A DNA stretch of 17,708 nucleotides from contig RGBZ01000007.1 of NCBI GenBank assembly GCA_009919365.1, positions 1 to 17,708 of the forward strand, in the 5' to 3' direction. Below are positions 1 through 7,161 of the stretch, in pieces. This stretch comes from a bacterium. Lineage in GTDB: Bacteria; Chloroflexota; Limnocylindria; Limnocylindrales; Limnocylindraceae. A program made the translations under genes and the position numbers. A model generated the notes under the pieces. The model made no database searches, was not told the origin of the DNA, and was given only the letters and a program-made list of their open reading frames with translations. Position 1 is the stretch's first letter. Each line of letters opens with the position of its first letter.

Positions 1-1357
1 GGTCATTGATCAACACAGCGCCAAAATTCAGAGCAGCCGCCATGCGGTGTGCGCGCGCCACGTCGCCGGTCCAGCAGCTGGAGGCGAGGCCATACGGCGT
101 GTCGTTCGCCAGGGCAATCGCCTCAGCCTCGTCGGTGAATGGAAGTGCGACAAGTACCGGGCCGAAGACCTCTTGCTGCACGATCTCGCTTGACTGCTTT
201 GCGCCGACGATGAGTGTTGGCGCGAAGTAGGCACCATCTGCTGGGACACCGTTCGGACGCGCACTGCCACCGACCACAATCCGTGCCCCCGCAGCAACAG
301 CGCGGTCGACAAAGCCAGCTACCCGATCACGGTGCGTGCCCGAGATGAGAGAGCCAAGATCGGTCGCCGGGTTAAACGGATCGCCAACGCGCACCTGGGC
401 GGTGAGTTCAGCAATTCGGCCAACGAGGCGATCAAAAATGTCTGCCTGCGCATAGAGGCGCGTCGCCGCTGTGCAGTCTTGCCCGCCATTCACGTAGGCA
501 CCAGCTACTGCGCCGCGCGCTGCGGCCTCGATATCGGCATCCGCAAAGACCACGAATGGTGCCTTGCCGCCAAGCTCAAGATGTAGTCGCTTGAGTGTTG
601 GCGCGCCGGCGGCCATCAGTTCGCGACCGGTGGCGCTGTCGCCAGTGAGGGCGATGATGTCGATGCGCGGATCTGCGGCGAACTGCGCACCAATCTCGGC
701 ACCTGGTCCGGTAACTACATTTACCACGCCAGCAGGGAAGCCAACCTCTCGAGCGAGCTCAGCGAGTCGTAACGCTGCGAGGGGTGTGGCGCTGGCTGGC
801 TTCATCACCACGGTGTTCCCCGCGGCAAGCGCAGGTGCCGCCTGCCAGACCGCCATGGCGAGCGGATAGTTCCATGGCGCGATGAGCGCGGCCACGCCGA
901 TGGGCTCGCGTCGAATCATCGAGGTGTGGTTGCCAGTGTACTCACCGGCGGCGATTCCCTCCGGGGCGCGCAGAATGCCGGCGAAGTACCGCAGGTGATC
1001 AACGACGGCGGGGAGGTCCCCATCACGTCGCAGCTTGCGGGCCGTGCCCGTTTGCCACACCTCAAGATCGGCAAAGTGATCGGCCTCGCGTTCAACTGCG
1101 TCGGCGAGGGCGAGAAGTAGTCGCGCACGTTCCGCGGGGAGGGTGGTGCGCCAGCCGCCAGTGTCAAACGCCCGTCTGGCCGCACCAATGGCCGAATCAA
1201 CGTCGGCGGGGGTGGCGCGTGGAATCTCGCCGATTGCGGCGCCGCTAGCGGGATGCCGCAGGGTGAAGGTGCCTCCACCGATCGCACCACGTGACGTGCC
1301 GTCGATCAGCATCGTCGGGGTGAACGGGGGGGTCGCCTGTGGCTCGCGGGTTGTCAT
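1..1357 (-). CDS. Aldehyde dehydrogenase, aminobutyraldehyde dehydrogenase-like, C-terminus cut by window edge
   Basis: This is an NAD(P)-dependent aldehyde dehydrogenase that oxidises an aldehyde to its acid in the cytoplasm. Translation of the complement from the ATG at 1357-1355 gives 452 residues without a stop, so only about the last 25 residues of a usual 475-480 are missing. Visible landmarks are PWNYP with Asn163, LELGGKAP with Glu261 as general base, NGGQDCTA with nucleophile Cys295, and QEVFGPV near the end. The GQDCTA form around the cysteine is typical of gamma-aminobutyraldehyde dehydrogenases (PatD/YdcW) and related betaine-aldehyde enzymes, so a polyamine or amino-aldehyde substrate is likely but not proven. 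It lies head to head with another dehydrogenase across a 60-base gap. Family assignment is firm; the substrate is inferred. Confidence 0.9.
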   Translation of the reverse strand, partial: MTTREPQATPPFTPTMLIDGTSRGAIGGGTFTLRHPASGAAIGEIPRATPADVDSAIGAARRAFDTGGWRTTLPAERARLLLALADAVEREADHFADLEVWQTGTARKLRRDGDLPAVVDHLRYFAGILRAPEGIAAGEYTGNHTSMIRREPIGVAALIAPWNYPLAMAVWQAAPALAAGNTVVMKPASATPLAALRLAELAREVGFPAGVVNVVTGPGAEIGAQFAADPRIDIIALTGDSATGRELMAAGAPTLKRLHLELGGKAPFVVFADADIEAAARGAVAGAYVNGGQDCTAATRLYAQADIFDRLVGRIAELTAQVRVGDPFNPATDLGSLISGTHRDRVAGFVDRAVAAGARIVVGGSARPNGVPADGAYFAPTLIVGAKQSSEIVQQEVFGPVLVALPFTDEAEAIALANDTPYGLASSCWTGDVARAHRMAAALNFGAVLIND

Positions 1358-1417
1358 GCTCGCAGGGTAGGTGATACGCCGCGTGGCTGGAAGTGGTCGG
1401 CGCGCTAGGATGCACCA

Positions 1418-2977
1418 ATGCCAAGCGATCAGACTCCGAAGAGCGCCGCACTGCGACGATCTGCTGCGCGCGCCGCCGTCGAGGCGACCCCGGCCCCCGC
1501 CGCGACCGTGGCCCCAGCAAGCTCGGGTCTTGCGGGCAACAGCCCGTGGGCCTACGCCCCAGCCCCAGAGTCCCGCGAAATCGTCACGATCCGCCAGCGT
1601 TACGGCCTCTTCATCGACGGGAAGGAGCGCGCCCCATCAGGCGGCGAGGTAACGATCACCTACAACCCAGCCACCGAGGAACCCCTCGCCGAGGTCGCGA
1701 AGGGGACCCCAGCCGACGCTGACCGCGCCATTCAGGCCGCTGACCGCGCCTACCGCAAGGTCTGGTCGAAACTGCATCCACGTGAGCGCGCGAAGTACCT
1801 CTATCGAATTAGCCGCATCTTGCAAGAGCGCAGCCGCGAGTTCGCCGTCACCGAAACGATGGACTCGGGGAAGCCGATCCGCGAGTCGCGTGACGTGGAT
1901 GTGCCGCTCGCCGCCGCACACTTCTGGTACTACGCCGGTTGGGCCGACAAGCTCGAGTACGCCGTCCCTGGTCGCCGACCAGAGGCGCACGGCGTCGTGG
2001 GGCAGGTGATCCCGTGGAATTTCCCCCTCCTTATGCTGGCGTGGAAGATCGCCCCAGCACTCGCCGCAGGGAACACCGTGGTGCTGAAGCCCGCCTCAAC
2101 CACGCCGCTCACCGCGCTCCTCTTCGCCGATGTTTGCCGTCAAGCTGAACTCCCAGACGGCGTCGTCAATATCGTTACCGGCCCCGGCAGCACCGGCATG
2201 TCGATCGTCACCGACCCGCGCGTCGCCAAGGTCGCCTTTACTGGCAGCACCTCGGTCGGCGTCACGATCGCCAAGGGGATCGCCGGGCAGGGGAAGGGCC
2301 TCACCCTTGAGCTCGGCGGGAAAGCGGCCAACATCGTCTTCGAAGACGCTGCGCTGGACCAGGCCGTCGAAGGTGTTGTCAATGGCATCTTCTTCAACCA
2401 GGGCGAAGTTTGCTGCGCCGGGAGTCGCCTCCTGGTGCAGGAGTCCATCGCAGATGAGTTCCTCGCCCGTCTCCGTGATCGCATGTCAATGCTGCGCATC
2501 GGCGACCCGATGGATAAGAACACCGACATCGGCGCGATCAACTCCAAGGCGCAGATGGAGAGCATCGGTGAGCTCGTTGCGAGCGGCGTAGCCGAAGGTG
2601 CGCAAATCTGGCAGCCCGCCTGCGACCTGCCAACGCGCGGCTGGTTCTTCCGCCCAACGCTCTTCACCAACGTGGCGCAGAGCCACCGTATCGCTCGCGA
2701 AGAGATCTTCGGGCCGGTCTTGGCCACCATCACCTTCCGCACCGTTGCTGAGGCAATCGAGAAGGCGAACAACACCGCGTACGGACTCTCCGCCGGCATC
2801 TGGACAGAGAAGGGGAGTCGCATCCTGCAGGTTGCCAGCGCCTTGAAGGCGGGCGTCGTCTGGGCGAACACCTTCAATCGCTTCGATCCAACCGCGCCGT
2901 TCGGTGGCTACAAAGAGTCGGGCTACGGCCGCGAAGGTGGTATGCAGGGACTACACGCCTACCTGAGGAGCTCGTAG
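1418..2977 (+). CDS. Aldehyde dehydrogenase, full length, likely acetaldehyde-oxidising partner of the aldolase
   Basis: This 519-residue cytoplasmic NAD(P)-dependent aldehyde dehydrogenase is complete. It shows PWNFP with Asn201, LELGGKAA with Glu298, NQGEVCCAG with predicted nucleophile Cys332, EEIFGPV, and a C-terminal FGGYKESGYGREGG block. The first 50 or so residues are rich in Ala, Pro and Arg and lie before the conserved YGLFIDGK start of the fold. The ATG at 1418 has AGGA seven bases upstream. The short dehydrogenase-like gene follows after two bases, with its ribosome binding site inside the end of this gene, so the two are probably co-translated. The aldolase just downstream on the other strand makes acetaldehyde, which suggests that substrate. 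The family is certain; the substrate is inferred from context. Confidence 0.93.
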   Translation: MPSDQTPKSAALRRSAARAAVEATPAPAATVAPASSGLAGNSPWAYAPAPESREIVTIRQRYGLFIDGKERAPSGGEVTITYNPATEEPLAEVAKGTPADADRAIQAADRAYRKVWSKLHPRERAKYLYRISRILQERSREFAVTETMDSGKPIRESRDVDVPLAAAHFWYYAGWADKLEYAVPGRRPEAHGVVGQVIPWNFPLLMLAWKIAPALAAGNTVVLKPASTTPLTALLFADVCRQAELPDGVVNIVTGPGSTGMSIVTDPRVAKVAFTGSTSVGVTIAKGIAGQGKGLTLELGGKAANIVFEDAALDQAVEGVVNGIFFNQGEVCCAGSRLLVQESIADEFLARLRDRMSMLRIGDPMDKNTDIGAINSKAQMESIGELVASGVAEGAQIWQPACDLPTRGWFFRPTLFTNVAQSHRIAREEIFGPVLATITFRTVAEAIEKANNTAYGLSAGIWTEKGSRILQVASALKAGVVWANTFNRFDPTAPFGGYKESGYGREGGMQGLHAYLRSS

Positions 2978-2979
2978 TC

Positions 2980-3921
2980 ATGGGGAAGAAGTCGAAGCGC
3001 ACCGAGAAGCTCAACCTCCCGCTGACGGTTGAGCCGCCAGAGAGCACCGATCGACTTGAGGTGCGCCGCACTGCCAAGCTCTACATCGGAGGCGCGTTCC
3101 CGCGCAGTGAATCCGGTCGCAGCCGCGAGGTTCAGCTCGCGAAGGGTGGCGTTGCCAACATTGCCGGCGGTTCGCGCAAAGACTTGCGTGAAGCGGTTCG
3201 CGTCGCGCGCATCGCCGCCGAGCCCTGGGCCGCCCGCACCGCGATGGTGCGCGGGCAGATTCTCTATCGCGTTGCCGAACTAATGGAGGGGCGCGCGGCG
3301 CAATTCCGCGATGACCTGATCAACCACGGTGCTTCAAAGTCCGACGCCGCCACAGAGGTCTCTGCCGCGATTGATCGCATGGTCTGGTATGCGGGCTGGC
3401 CCGACAAGCTCTCGGCCGTACTGGGTGGAACCAATCCCGTCGCCTCGTCGCACTTCGTCTTCACCCTGCCAGAGCCGACCGGCGTCATCGCCGCCATCGC
3501 ACCAGAGGCTTCGCCGCTTCTTGGCCTCGTCTCACGCCTCGGCGGCATCCTCGCGGGTGGCAATGTGGCAATTGTCCTTGCGAGCGAATCGGCGCCACTC
3601 CCCGCCGTCACCCTGGCTGAAACGCTCGCCGTGAGCGATGTGCCGGCGGGCGTCGTCAACATCATCACTGCGCGCCGCGCCGAACTCCTGCCGCACCTGG
3701 TGCGTCATGCCGACATTGATGGGTACGACCTGTGGGGCTGCCCAGACGAGCTCCTTGTTGAGGCGGAGCAGGGTGCCGCCGAACATGTCGCCCGCGTCGC
3801 ACGACGCCCGCATGGGGTGAAGGATCGTGCCGACGTCTTCGATGGCGAGCGCGGCGAACGGATCGACGGCATTACCGCCTTCCTCGAGATGAAGACCGTC
3901 TGGCACCCGATCGGCTCCTAG
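2980..3921 (+). CDS. Short aldehyde dehydrogenase-like protein lacking the catalytic domain
   Basis: This 313-residue protein matches the N-terminal, nucleotide-binding half of aldehyde dehydrogenases (KLYIGGAFPRSESGR, then WYAGWPDK, EPTGVIAAIAPE, LAGGNVAIV, AGVVNIIT). After about residue 230 it leaves the family pattern. There is no LELGGK glutamate, no GQxC cysteine and no EIFGPV motif, and the usual PWN asparagine motif is replaced by APEAS. The end, AFLEMKTVWHPIG, resembles from memory a recurrent short family found beside deoC and a full dehydrogenase in actinobacteria and relatives, so the short length is probably natural. It is likely not catalytic alone; a structural or regulatory partner role for the preceding enzyme is inferred. 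GAGGAG at 2965-2970 supports the ATG at 2980. Confidence 0.8.
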   Translation: MGKKSKRTEKLNLPLTVEPPESTDRLEVRRTAKLYIGGAFPRSESGRSREVQLAKGGVANIAGGSRKDLREAVRVARIAAEPWAARTAMVRGQILYRVAELMEGRAAQFRDDLINHGASKSDAATEVSAAIDRMVWYAGWPDKLSAVLGGTNPVASSHFVFTLPEPTGVIAAIAPEASPLLGLVSRLGGILAGGNVAIVLASESAPLPAVTLAETLAVSDVPAGVVNIITARRAELLPHLVRHADIDGYDLWGCPDELLVEAEQGAAEHVARVARRPHGVKDRADVFDGERGERIDGITAFLEMKTVWHPIGS

Positions 3922-3931
3922 CCGAAACTCC

Positions 3932-3948
3932 CGCGCCTGCGAGGCGCG
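3932..3948. terminator. Hairpin between convergent genes
   Basis: CGCGCC and GGCGCG form a perfect six-base stem around a five-base loop in the 41-base gap between the two converging genes. There is no T-tract on either side. It may act as a bidirectional terminator or an RNA 3' end stabiliser. The position is suggestive; the function is inferred. Confidence 0.45.
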
Positions 3949-3962
3949 TCAATCGGTAGGCA

Positions 3963-4898
3963 CTAGTCGAGGGTGAAGTCGTCCGGATCGGCGTAGGCGC
4001 CCGTCACCTCTTTTTCGAGCTGCATCAGCAGGTCATTCACCAGGCTTGAAGCGCCGAAGCGGAAGCGGTCGGGGGTGAGCCAATCTGGGCCGAGCGTCTC
4101 ATGAACAACCACGAGATATTGGATCGCCTCTTTCGCCGTGCGAATGCCACCCGCAGGCTTCATCCCGACGACCTTGCCAGTGCGGTTCCAATGCTCGCGA
4201 ATCGTCTCAAGCATGACGAGGGTCACCGGTAGCGTCGCCGCCGGTGTGACCTTCCCCGTTGATGTCTTGATGAAATCGCCGCCGGCGGCAATCGCCAGTG
4301 CCGACGCGCGGCGCACATCGTCGTAGGTGCCGAGCTCGCCCGTTTCGAGAATCACCTTGAGGTGCGCGGGGCCGCAGGCCTCTTTGACTGCGACGATTTC
4401 GTCCCAGACCTTGGCGTAATCGCCGGCAAGAAACGCACCACGGTCGATCACCATGTCAATCTCGTCAGCGCCCGCAGCAACTGCGTGCTTCGTTTCGGCG
4501 ATCTTTAGGTCGATCCACGAGCGGCCGCTCGGGAAGGCGGTGGCAACGGCGGCAACTTTGACGCTACTCCCCTTAAGCGCCTCTTTCGCTACGCCCACAA
4601 GGTCTGGATAGCAGCAGAGCGCCGCCACCGATGGCATAGAGGCATCTCCCGGCAGCGGGCGCATCGCCTTCGTCGCCAGCTGACGGATCTTCCCAGGCGT
4701 GTCTTTCCCCTCAAGGGTGGTGATGTCGCACATGCTCAGCGCAAGGCGAAGCGCCCACACCTTCGAGGACTTCTTGATCGAGCGCGTCTTCAGGGTGGCG
4801 ACACGCTCCTCAATGCCAATTCGATCGACTGGGGTCGCATCGCGAAGCCACGCTCCGAGCGCTCGTGAATCTGTCGCAACGGGTAGTGATGAGGTCAT
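3963..4898 (-). CDS. deoC: Deoxyribose-phosphate aldolase
   Basis: This cytoplasmic class I aldolase splits 2-deoxy-D-ribose 5-phosphate into glyceraldehyde 3-phosphate and acetaldehyde, the last step of deoxynucleoside breakdown. With the ATG at 4898-4896 it has 311 residues, the longer DERA type that also includes the animal enzymes. Visible signatures are EIDMVID (Asp148), the Schiff-base lysine in DFIKTSTG (Lys211) and the second active-site lysine in MKPAGGIRT (Lys247). The frame is open upstream to an ATG at 5048, but that would overlap the divergent adenosine deaminase by about 70 bases and adds no family sequence, so the shorter start is preferred; a purine stretch (GAGAGGA) lies about 12 bases before it. 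It converges with the two dehydrogenases that could consume its acetaldehyde. Confidence 0.95.
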   Translation of the reverse strand: MTSSLPVATDSRALGAWLRDATPVDRIGIEERVATLKTRSIKKSSKVWALRLALSMCDITTLEGKDTPGKIRQLATKAMRPLPGDASMPSVAALCCYPDLVGVAKEALKGSSVKVAAVATAFPSGRSWIDLKIAETKHAVAAGADEIDMVIDRGAFLAGDYAKVWDEIVAVKEACGPAHLKVILETGELGTYDDVRRASALAIAAGGDFIKTSTGKVTPAATLPVTLVMLETIREHWNRTGKVVGMKPAGGIRTAKEAIQYLVVVHETLGPDWLTPDRFRFGASSLVNDLLMQLEKEVTGAYADPDDFTLD

Positions 4899-4976
4899 AC
4901 GGAGGAGTATCCTCTCTCTCGCAAAGATGCGCACGCTCGTGCGCAGCCAGTGGAACAGCGCAAGGGGAGGGGTTCC
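4899..4976. promoter_or_regulatory. Divergent control region of the aldolase and adenosine deaminase genes with two dyads
   Basis: The 78 bases between the two divergent starts contain two inverted repeats. GAGGA-GTA-TCCTC lies at 4902-4914. A perfect seven-base-arm dyad, TGCGCAC-GCTC-GTGCGCA, lies at 4928-4945. Either could be an operator shared by both genes, or the second could form a hairpin in the deaminase leader. No consensus -35/-10 pair is evident on either strand; TATCCT at 4908-4913 is a possible -10 for the deaminase. The dyads are seen directly; a regulatory role is inferred. Confidence 0.4.
4964..4970 (+). promoter_or_regulatory. Ribosome binding site that decides the deaminase start
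   Basis: GGGGAGG sits six bases before the GTG at 4977. The same frame also has a GTG at 4950, but no comparable site precedes it, so 4977 is preferred. Confidence 0.75.
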
Positions 4977-6023
4977 GTGGAGTTCCAACGCGCCGACGAT
5001 GCTCGTCGCCTCTTCTTCGAGATGCCCAAGCCAGAGTTGCATCTCCATCTTGATGGCTCACTAGATCCTGCCCTGGCGCTAGAGCTCGCCGCTACGCGCA
5101 ACGTCGATGCCCCGCGGGATTGGGCCGGGATGCGTGCCGCCCTTGTCGCCCCGGAGCGCTGCGCCGATCAGGCCGACCTCCTGCGCGCCTTCGACCTGCC
5201 GATTGCCCTGCTGCAAGATGCCGAAGCGCTTGATCGTGCCGCCGAACAGTTGGTGCGCTCGAAGGCTGCAGAGCACGTTGCCTACCTTGAGGTGCGTTGG
5301 GGGCCACACCTCCACACCGCAAAGGGACTCACGCAGTCGCAGGTGATCGCCGCTGTTGCGGCGGGGGCGCGCCGAGCAGCTGCCGCAACTGGGATTGAGG
5401 TGCGCTTGATCATTACGGCGCTTCGCTCACACTCGCTAGAAGAGAATTGCAACCTGGCACGTGCCGCCGTTGCCGCCCAGGATCTTGGCGTTGTGGCGTT
5501 TGATCTCGCCGGCCGCGAGGCGGCATTTCCGGACCCGCTCACATTCAAAGAGTCATTCGACATCGCGCGCAGCGGTGGGCTCGCGATCACCCTTCATGCG
5601 GGGGAGTGGGGCGGGGCTGCGCAGGTGCGTCGCGCACTCGAGGTGCAGCCCGCGCGCATCGCCCATGGCGGCGTCGCCGTTGATGACCCATCACTGTGCG
5701 CCGAGCTCGCGGCCCGCAACGTCTCGCTCGACCTCTGCCCAACCAGCAACACTCAGGCCGCAATCGTCCCCGGGTACGGCGATTTCCCAATCGCCGAGTT
5801 GCGCCGGCGCGGCGTGCCGGTCACCCTCAACACCGACGACCTGGTGGTGAGCGACGTCACCCTCTCCGAGGAGTATCTCCACGTCCATCGTCGGCTTGGG
5901 CTCCCTGTTTCTGACCTGTTTGCCCTTGCGCGAGCCGGCTATGACTTCTCGTTCGTTGAGCAGGGAACCAAAGACCGTCTCAGGAACGCTCTGGAGAGGT
6001 GGCTGGCCCACCGGGGTCTGTAA
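4977..6023 (+). CDS. add: Adenosine deaminase
   Basis: This metal-dependent hydrolase converts adenosine and deoxyadenosine to inosine and deoxyinosine in purine salvage. From the GTG at 4977 it has 348 residues, a normal family length. The zinc-binding pair is in PELHLHLDGSL (His22, His24). The third histidine and catalytic glutamate are in HAGE (from His207), the conserved HG pair is in RIAHGG, LCPTSN follows, and the terminal aspartates are in NTDD (Asp287, Asp288). All landmark residues are present and the frame is intact. Some relatives deaminate adenine or aminofutalosine instead, but the nucleoside transporter and nucleoside hydrolases downstream favour adenosine. It starts the plus-strand salvage group and may be read through into the transporter operon 149 bases on. 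Confidence 0.9.
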   Translation: MEFQRADDARRLFFEMPKPELHLHLDGSLDPALALELAATRNVDAPRDWAGMRAALVAPERCADQADLLRAFDLPIALLQDAEALDRAAEQLVRSKAAEHVAYLEVRWGPHLHTAKGLTQSQVIAAVAAGARRAAAATGIEVRLIITALRSHSLEENCNLARAAVAAQDLGVVAFDLAGREAAFPDPLTFKESFDIARSGGLAITLHAGEWGGAAQVRRALEVQPARIAHGGVAVDDPSLCAELAARNVSLDLCPTSNTQAAIVPGYGDFPIAELRRRGVPVTLNTDDLVVSDVTLSEEYLHVHRRLGLPVSDLFALARAGYDFSFVEQGTKDRLRNALERWLAHRGL

Positions 6024-6172
6024 CAGAGCCGTAGACTCACCCCGCTACCAAATTGCAATCCGTGCGCATATCGCGCCGGAATAAGGCACAATGCCGCCAC
6101 GGTCAGCGTTTGGCTGGCCCGCTCGCGCCGTTGGCGACTGAGCAAAGGAAATTAGCGGAGGGCTACATACAG
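6024..6172 (+). promoter_or_regulatory. Leader of the nucleoside transporter operon
   Basis: This 149-base gap separates the deaminase from the transporter operon. It has a locally AT-richer stretch at about 6049-6092, including ATTGCAAT (6052-6059) and GAATAA (6079-6084), that could hold a promoter, but the -35/-10 spacing is not consensus. GTGCGCA at 6062-6068 repeats one arm of the dyad at 4928-4945. GGAGGG near 6157 is the ribosome binding site of the next gene. I see no recognisable purine riboswitch. Confidence 0.35.
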
Positions 6173-6280
6173 ATGAAGACGCGAATGTTCGCGCTCCTCA
6201 CCGTTCTCGGACCAGGGCTGCAATACCGTGATCGCCGTCGGCTACAACCAGGGCACCGCCCTGCAGGCAGCCGCCGTTGA
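6173..6280 (+). pseudogene. Detached signal-peptide start of the nucleoside-binding lipoprotein
   Basis: The ATG at 6173, preceded by GGAGGG, starts MKTRMFALLTVL, a typical beginning of a bacterial secretion or lipoprotein signal. After about residue 12 this frame gives an Arg-rich nonsense sequence to a stop at 6280. The binding-protein sequence resumes in another frame from about 6207. The rest of the signal peptide, the expected lipobox cysteine and the first part of the binding domain are absent. It is best read as the 5' fragment of the gene that continues at 6228-7046, separated by a frame-changing deletion. Confidence 0.7.
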
Positions 6281-7046
6281 CGCAGCCAATGCAGACATTG
6301 CATTCGGTTGGGTAGACGCTACCTGGACGCTCGAGGATGGCACGATTCCGGCGAACTTCACCGGTATCGACTTCCAGATCGACGAGGCTTCAATGCTCGC
6401 CGCCTACTTGGCAGCTGGCATCTCGAAGACCCACGTCATCGCAACCTACGGTGGAGCACCGTACCCAGGCGTCACGAAGTTCATGGATGGCTGGGTCGCC
6501 GGCGCCAAGTACTACGCTGACAAGAAGGGCGTTGCTACCGATGTCTTGGGCTGGGATCCAGTCGCCAAGGCCGGTACGTTCAACCCAAGCACCGCGCCGT
6601 TCAACGACGTGGACTTCGGTAAGACGACCGCTGAGGCCTTCATGGGCCAGAACGCTGACGTTGTGCACGCAGTCGCGGGCACCACGGGTAACGGCACGTA
6701 TCAGGCAATGCTTGATGCAGGCAAGTACTCAGTCGGTGTGGACCTTGACCAGTGCGTCAGCCTTCCTGAGTATTGTGGAACGCTCCTGACCTCAGCACAG
6801 AAGAACATCGGTGCTGCAGTGATCACGGCAGTGAACGACAACTTCGGCGGCAAGAAGGGTGGCACCAACTACATCGGTACGCTCAAGAACGGTGGCGTTC
6901 AGATCGCCACGCTTGATCGCACTGAGTCGGCTTGGACCGCAACCTTCGGCACGCTCGTAACCGCTGAGCTCAAGGCAGAGGTCGATGCCCTTAAGGCAGC
7001 GATCATGGACGGCTCGGTAGTTGTCCTTGATTGGGCAAAGAAGTAA
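6228..7046 (+). CDS. BMP/PnrA-type nucleoside-binding lipoprotein, 5' part missing
   Basis: This is the substrate-binding component of an ABC transporter for nucleosides, normally anchored outside the membrane by a lipid. Real family sequence begins just before the nominal GTG, with DQGCNTVIAVGYNQG read from 6210, and continues through AGISKTHVIATYGG, DVVHAVAGTTGNGTYQA, VGVDLDQC and a C-terminal VLDWAKK. About 275 residues remain against a usual 350-400. The missing part is the segment that normally holds the lipobox and the TDxGGxxDKSFN-like ligand loop. As sequenced, the gene could not give a functional exported receptor. It is followed by two hairpins and the ATPase and permease genes, which fixes its role. 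The 6228 start is only the first start codon in the correct frame, not a believable native start. Confidence 0.85.
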   Translation: MIAVGYNQGTALQAAAVDAANADIAFGWVDATWTLEDGTIPANFTGIDFQIDEASMLAAYLAAGISKTHVIATYGGAPYPGVTKFMDGWVAGAKYYADKKGVATDVLGWDPVAKAGTFNPSTAPFNDVDFGKTTAEAFMGQNADVVHAVAGTTGNGTYQAMLDAGKYSVGVDLDQCVSLPEYCGTLLTSAQKNIGAAVITAVNDNFGGKKGGTNYIGTLKNGGVQIATLDRTESAWTATFGTLVTAELKAEVDALKAAIMDGSVVVLDWAKK

Positions 7047-7051
7047 GTACG

Positions 7052-7075
7052 ACTCCATCGCTTCGGCGATGAAGT
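7052..7075 (+). other. UUCG-capped hairpin after the binding-protein gene
   Basis: CATCGC-TTCG-GCGATG (7056-7071) forms a six-base stem with a TTCG loop. Three more outer pairs (ACT with AGT) follow beyond one mismatch. It starts five bases after the stop codon. UUCG tetraloops are unusually stable in RNA, so it may protect the upstream message end. Confidence 0.6.
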
Positions 7076-7084
7076 AGTCACTCT

Positions 7085-7112
7085 CCGCCCGGGTGCTTCG
7101 GCATCCGGGCGG
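7085..7112 (+). terminator. Strong UUCG-capped hairpin, likely attenuator or message stabiliser
   Basis: A 12-base stem (7085-7096 with 7101-7112, one G-T pair) closes on a TTCG loop. No T-run follows, so a classical intrinsic terminator is not supported. In binding-protein transporter operons such a hairpin after the receptor gene commonly makes the receptor more abundant than the membrane parts. That role is inferred here. Confidence 0.65.
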
Positions 7113-7161
7113 AAGAGTTCTCCTCGGAAGGAAGCGGCAGAGTAGGGAGGGAACGCGTCGC

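Noticed and set aside
916..1290. Minus-strand frame of 124 codons in the first dehydrogenase region
   Set aside because: The dehydrogenase itself is on the same strand in another frame with all catalytic motifs; this frame is Pro/Arg-rich and overlaps it.
1358..1417. Strong promoter in the gap between the two head-to-head dehydrogenases
   Set aside because: TAGGAT just before the start could be a -10 element for a near-leaderless transcript, but no -35 partner is present and the spacing is too short to support it.
2140..2877. Long minus-strand open frame (245 codons) opposite the aldehyde dehydrogenase
   Set aside because: It lies entirely within a well-conserved dehydrogenase gene, has low-complexity Ser/Arg/Ala composition and no recognisable motif; GC-rich DNA often leaves the antisense frame open.
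3650..3921. Possible deletion or frameshift explaining the short dehydrogenase-like gene
   Set aside because: No missing catalytic domain is found in any other frame nearby, and the C-terminal motif resembles known short homologues beside deoC, so natural shortness is more likely.
4899..5048. Upstream ATG extending the aldolase by 50 residues
   Set aside because: The extension overlaps the divergent deaminase coding region, is mostly its complement, and lacks family similarity.
6024..6172. Purine riboswitch in the transporter operon leader
   Set aside because: No three-way junction with the conserved loop and core bases of purine riboswitches could be folded by eye.
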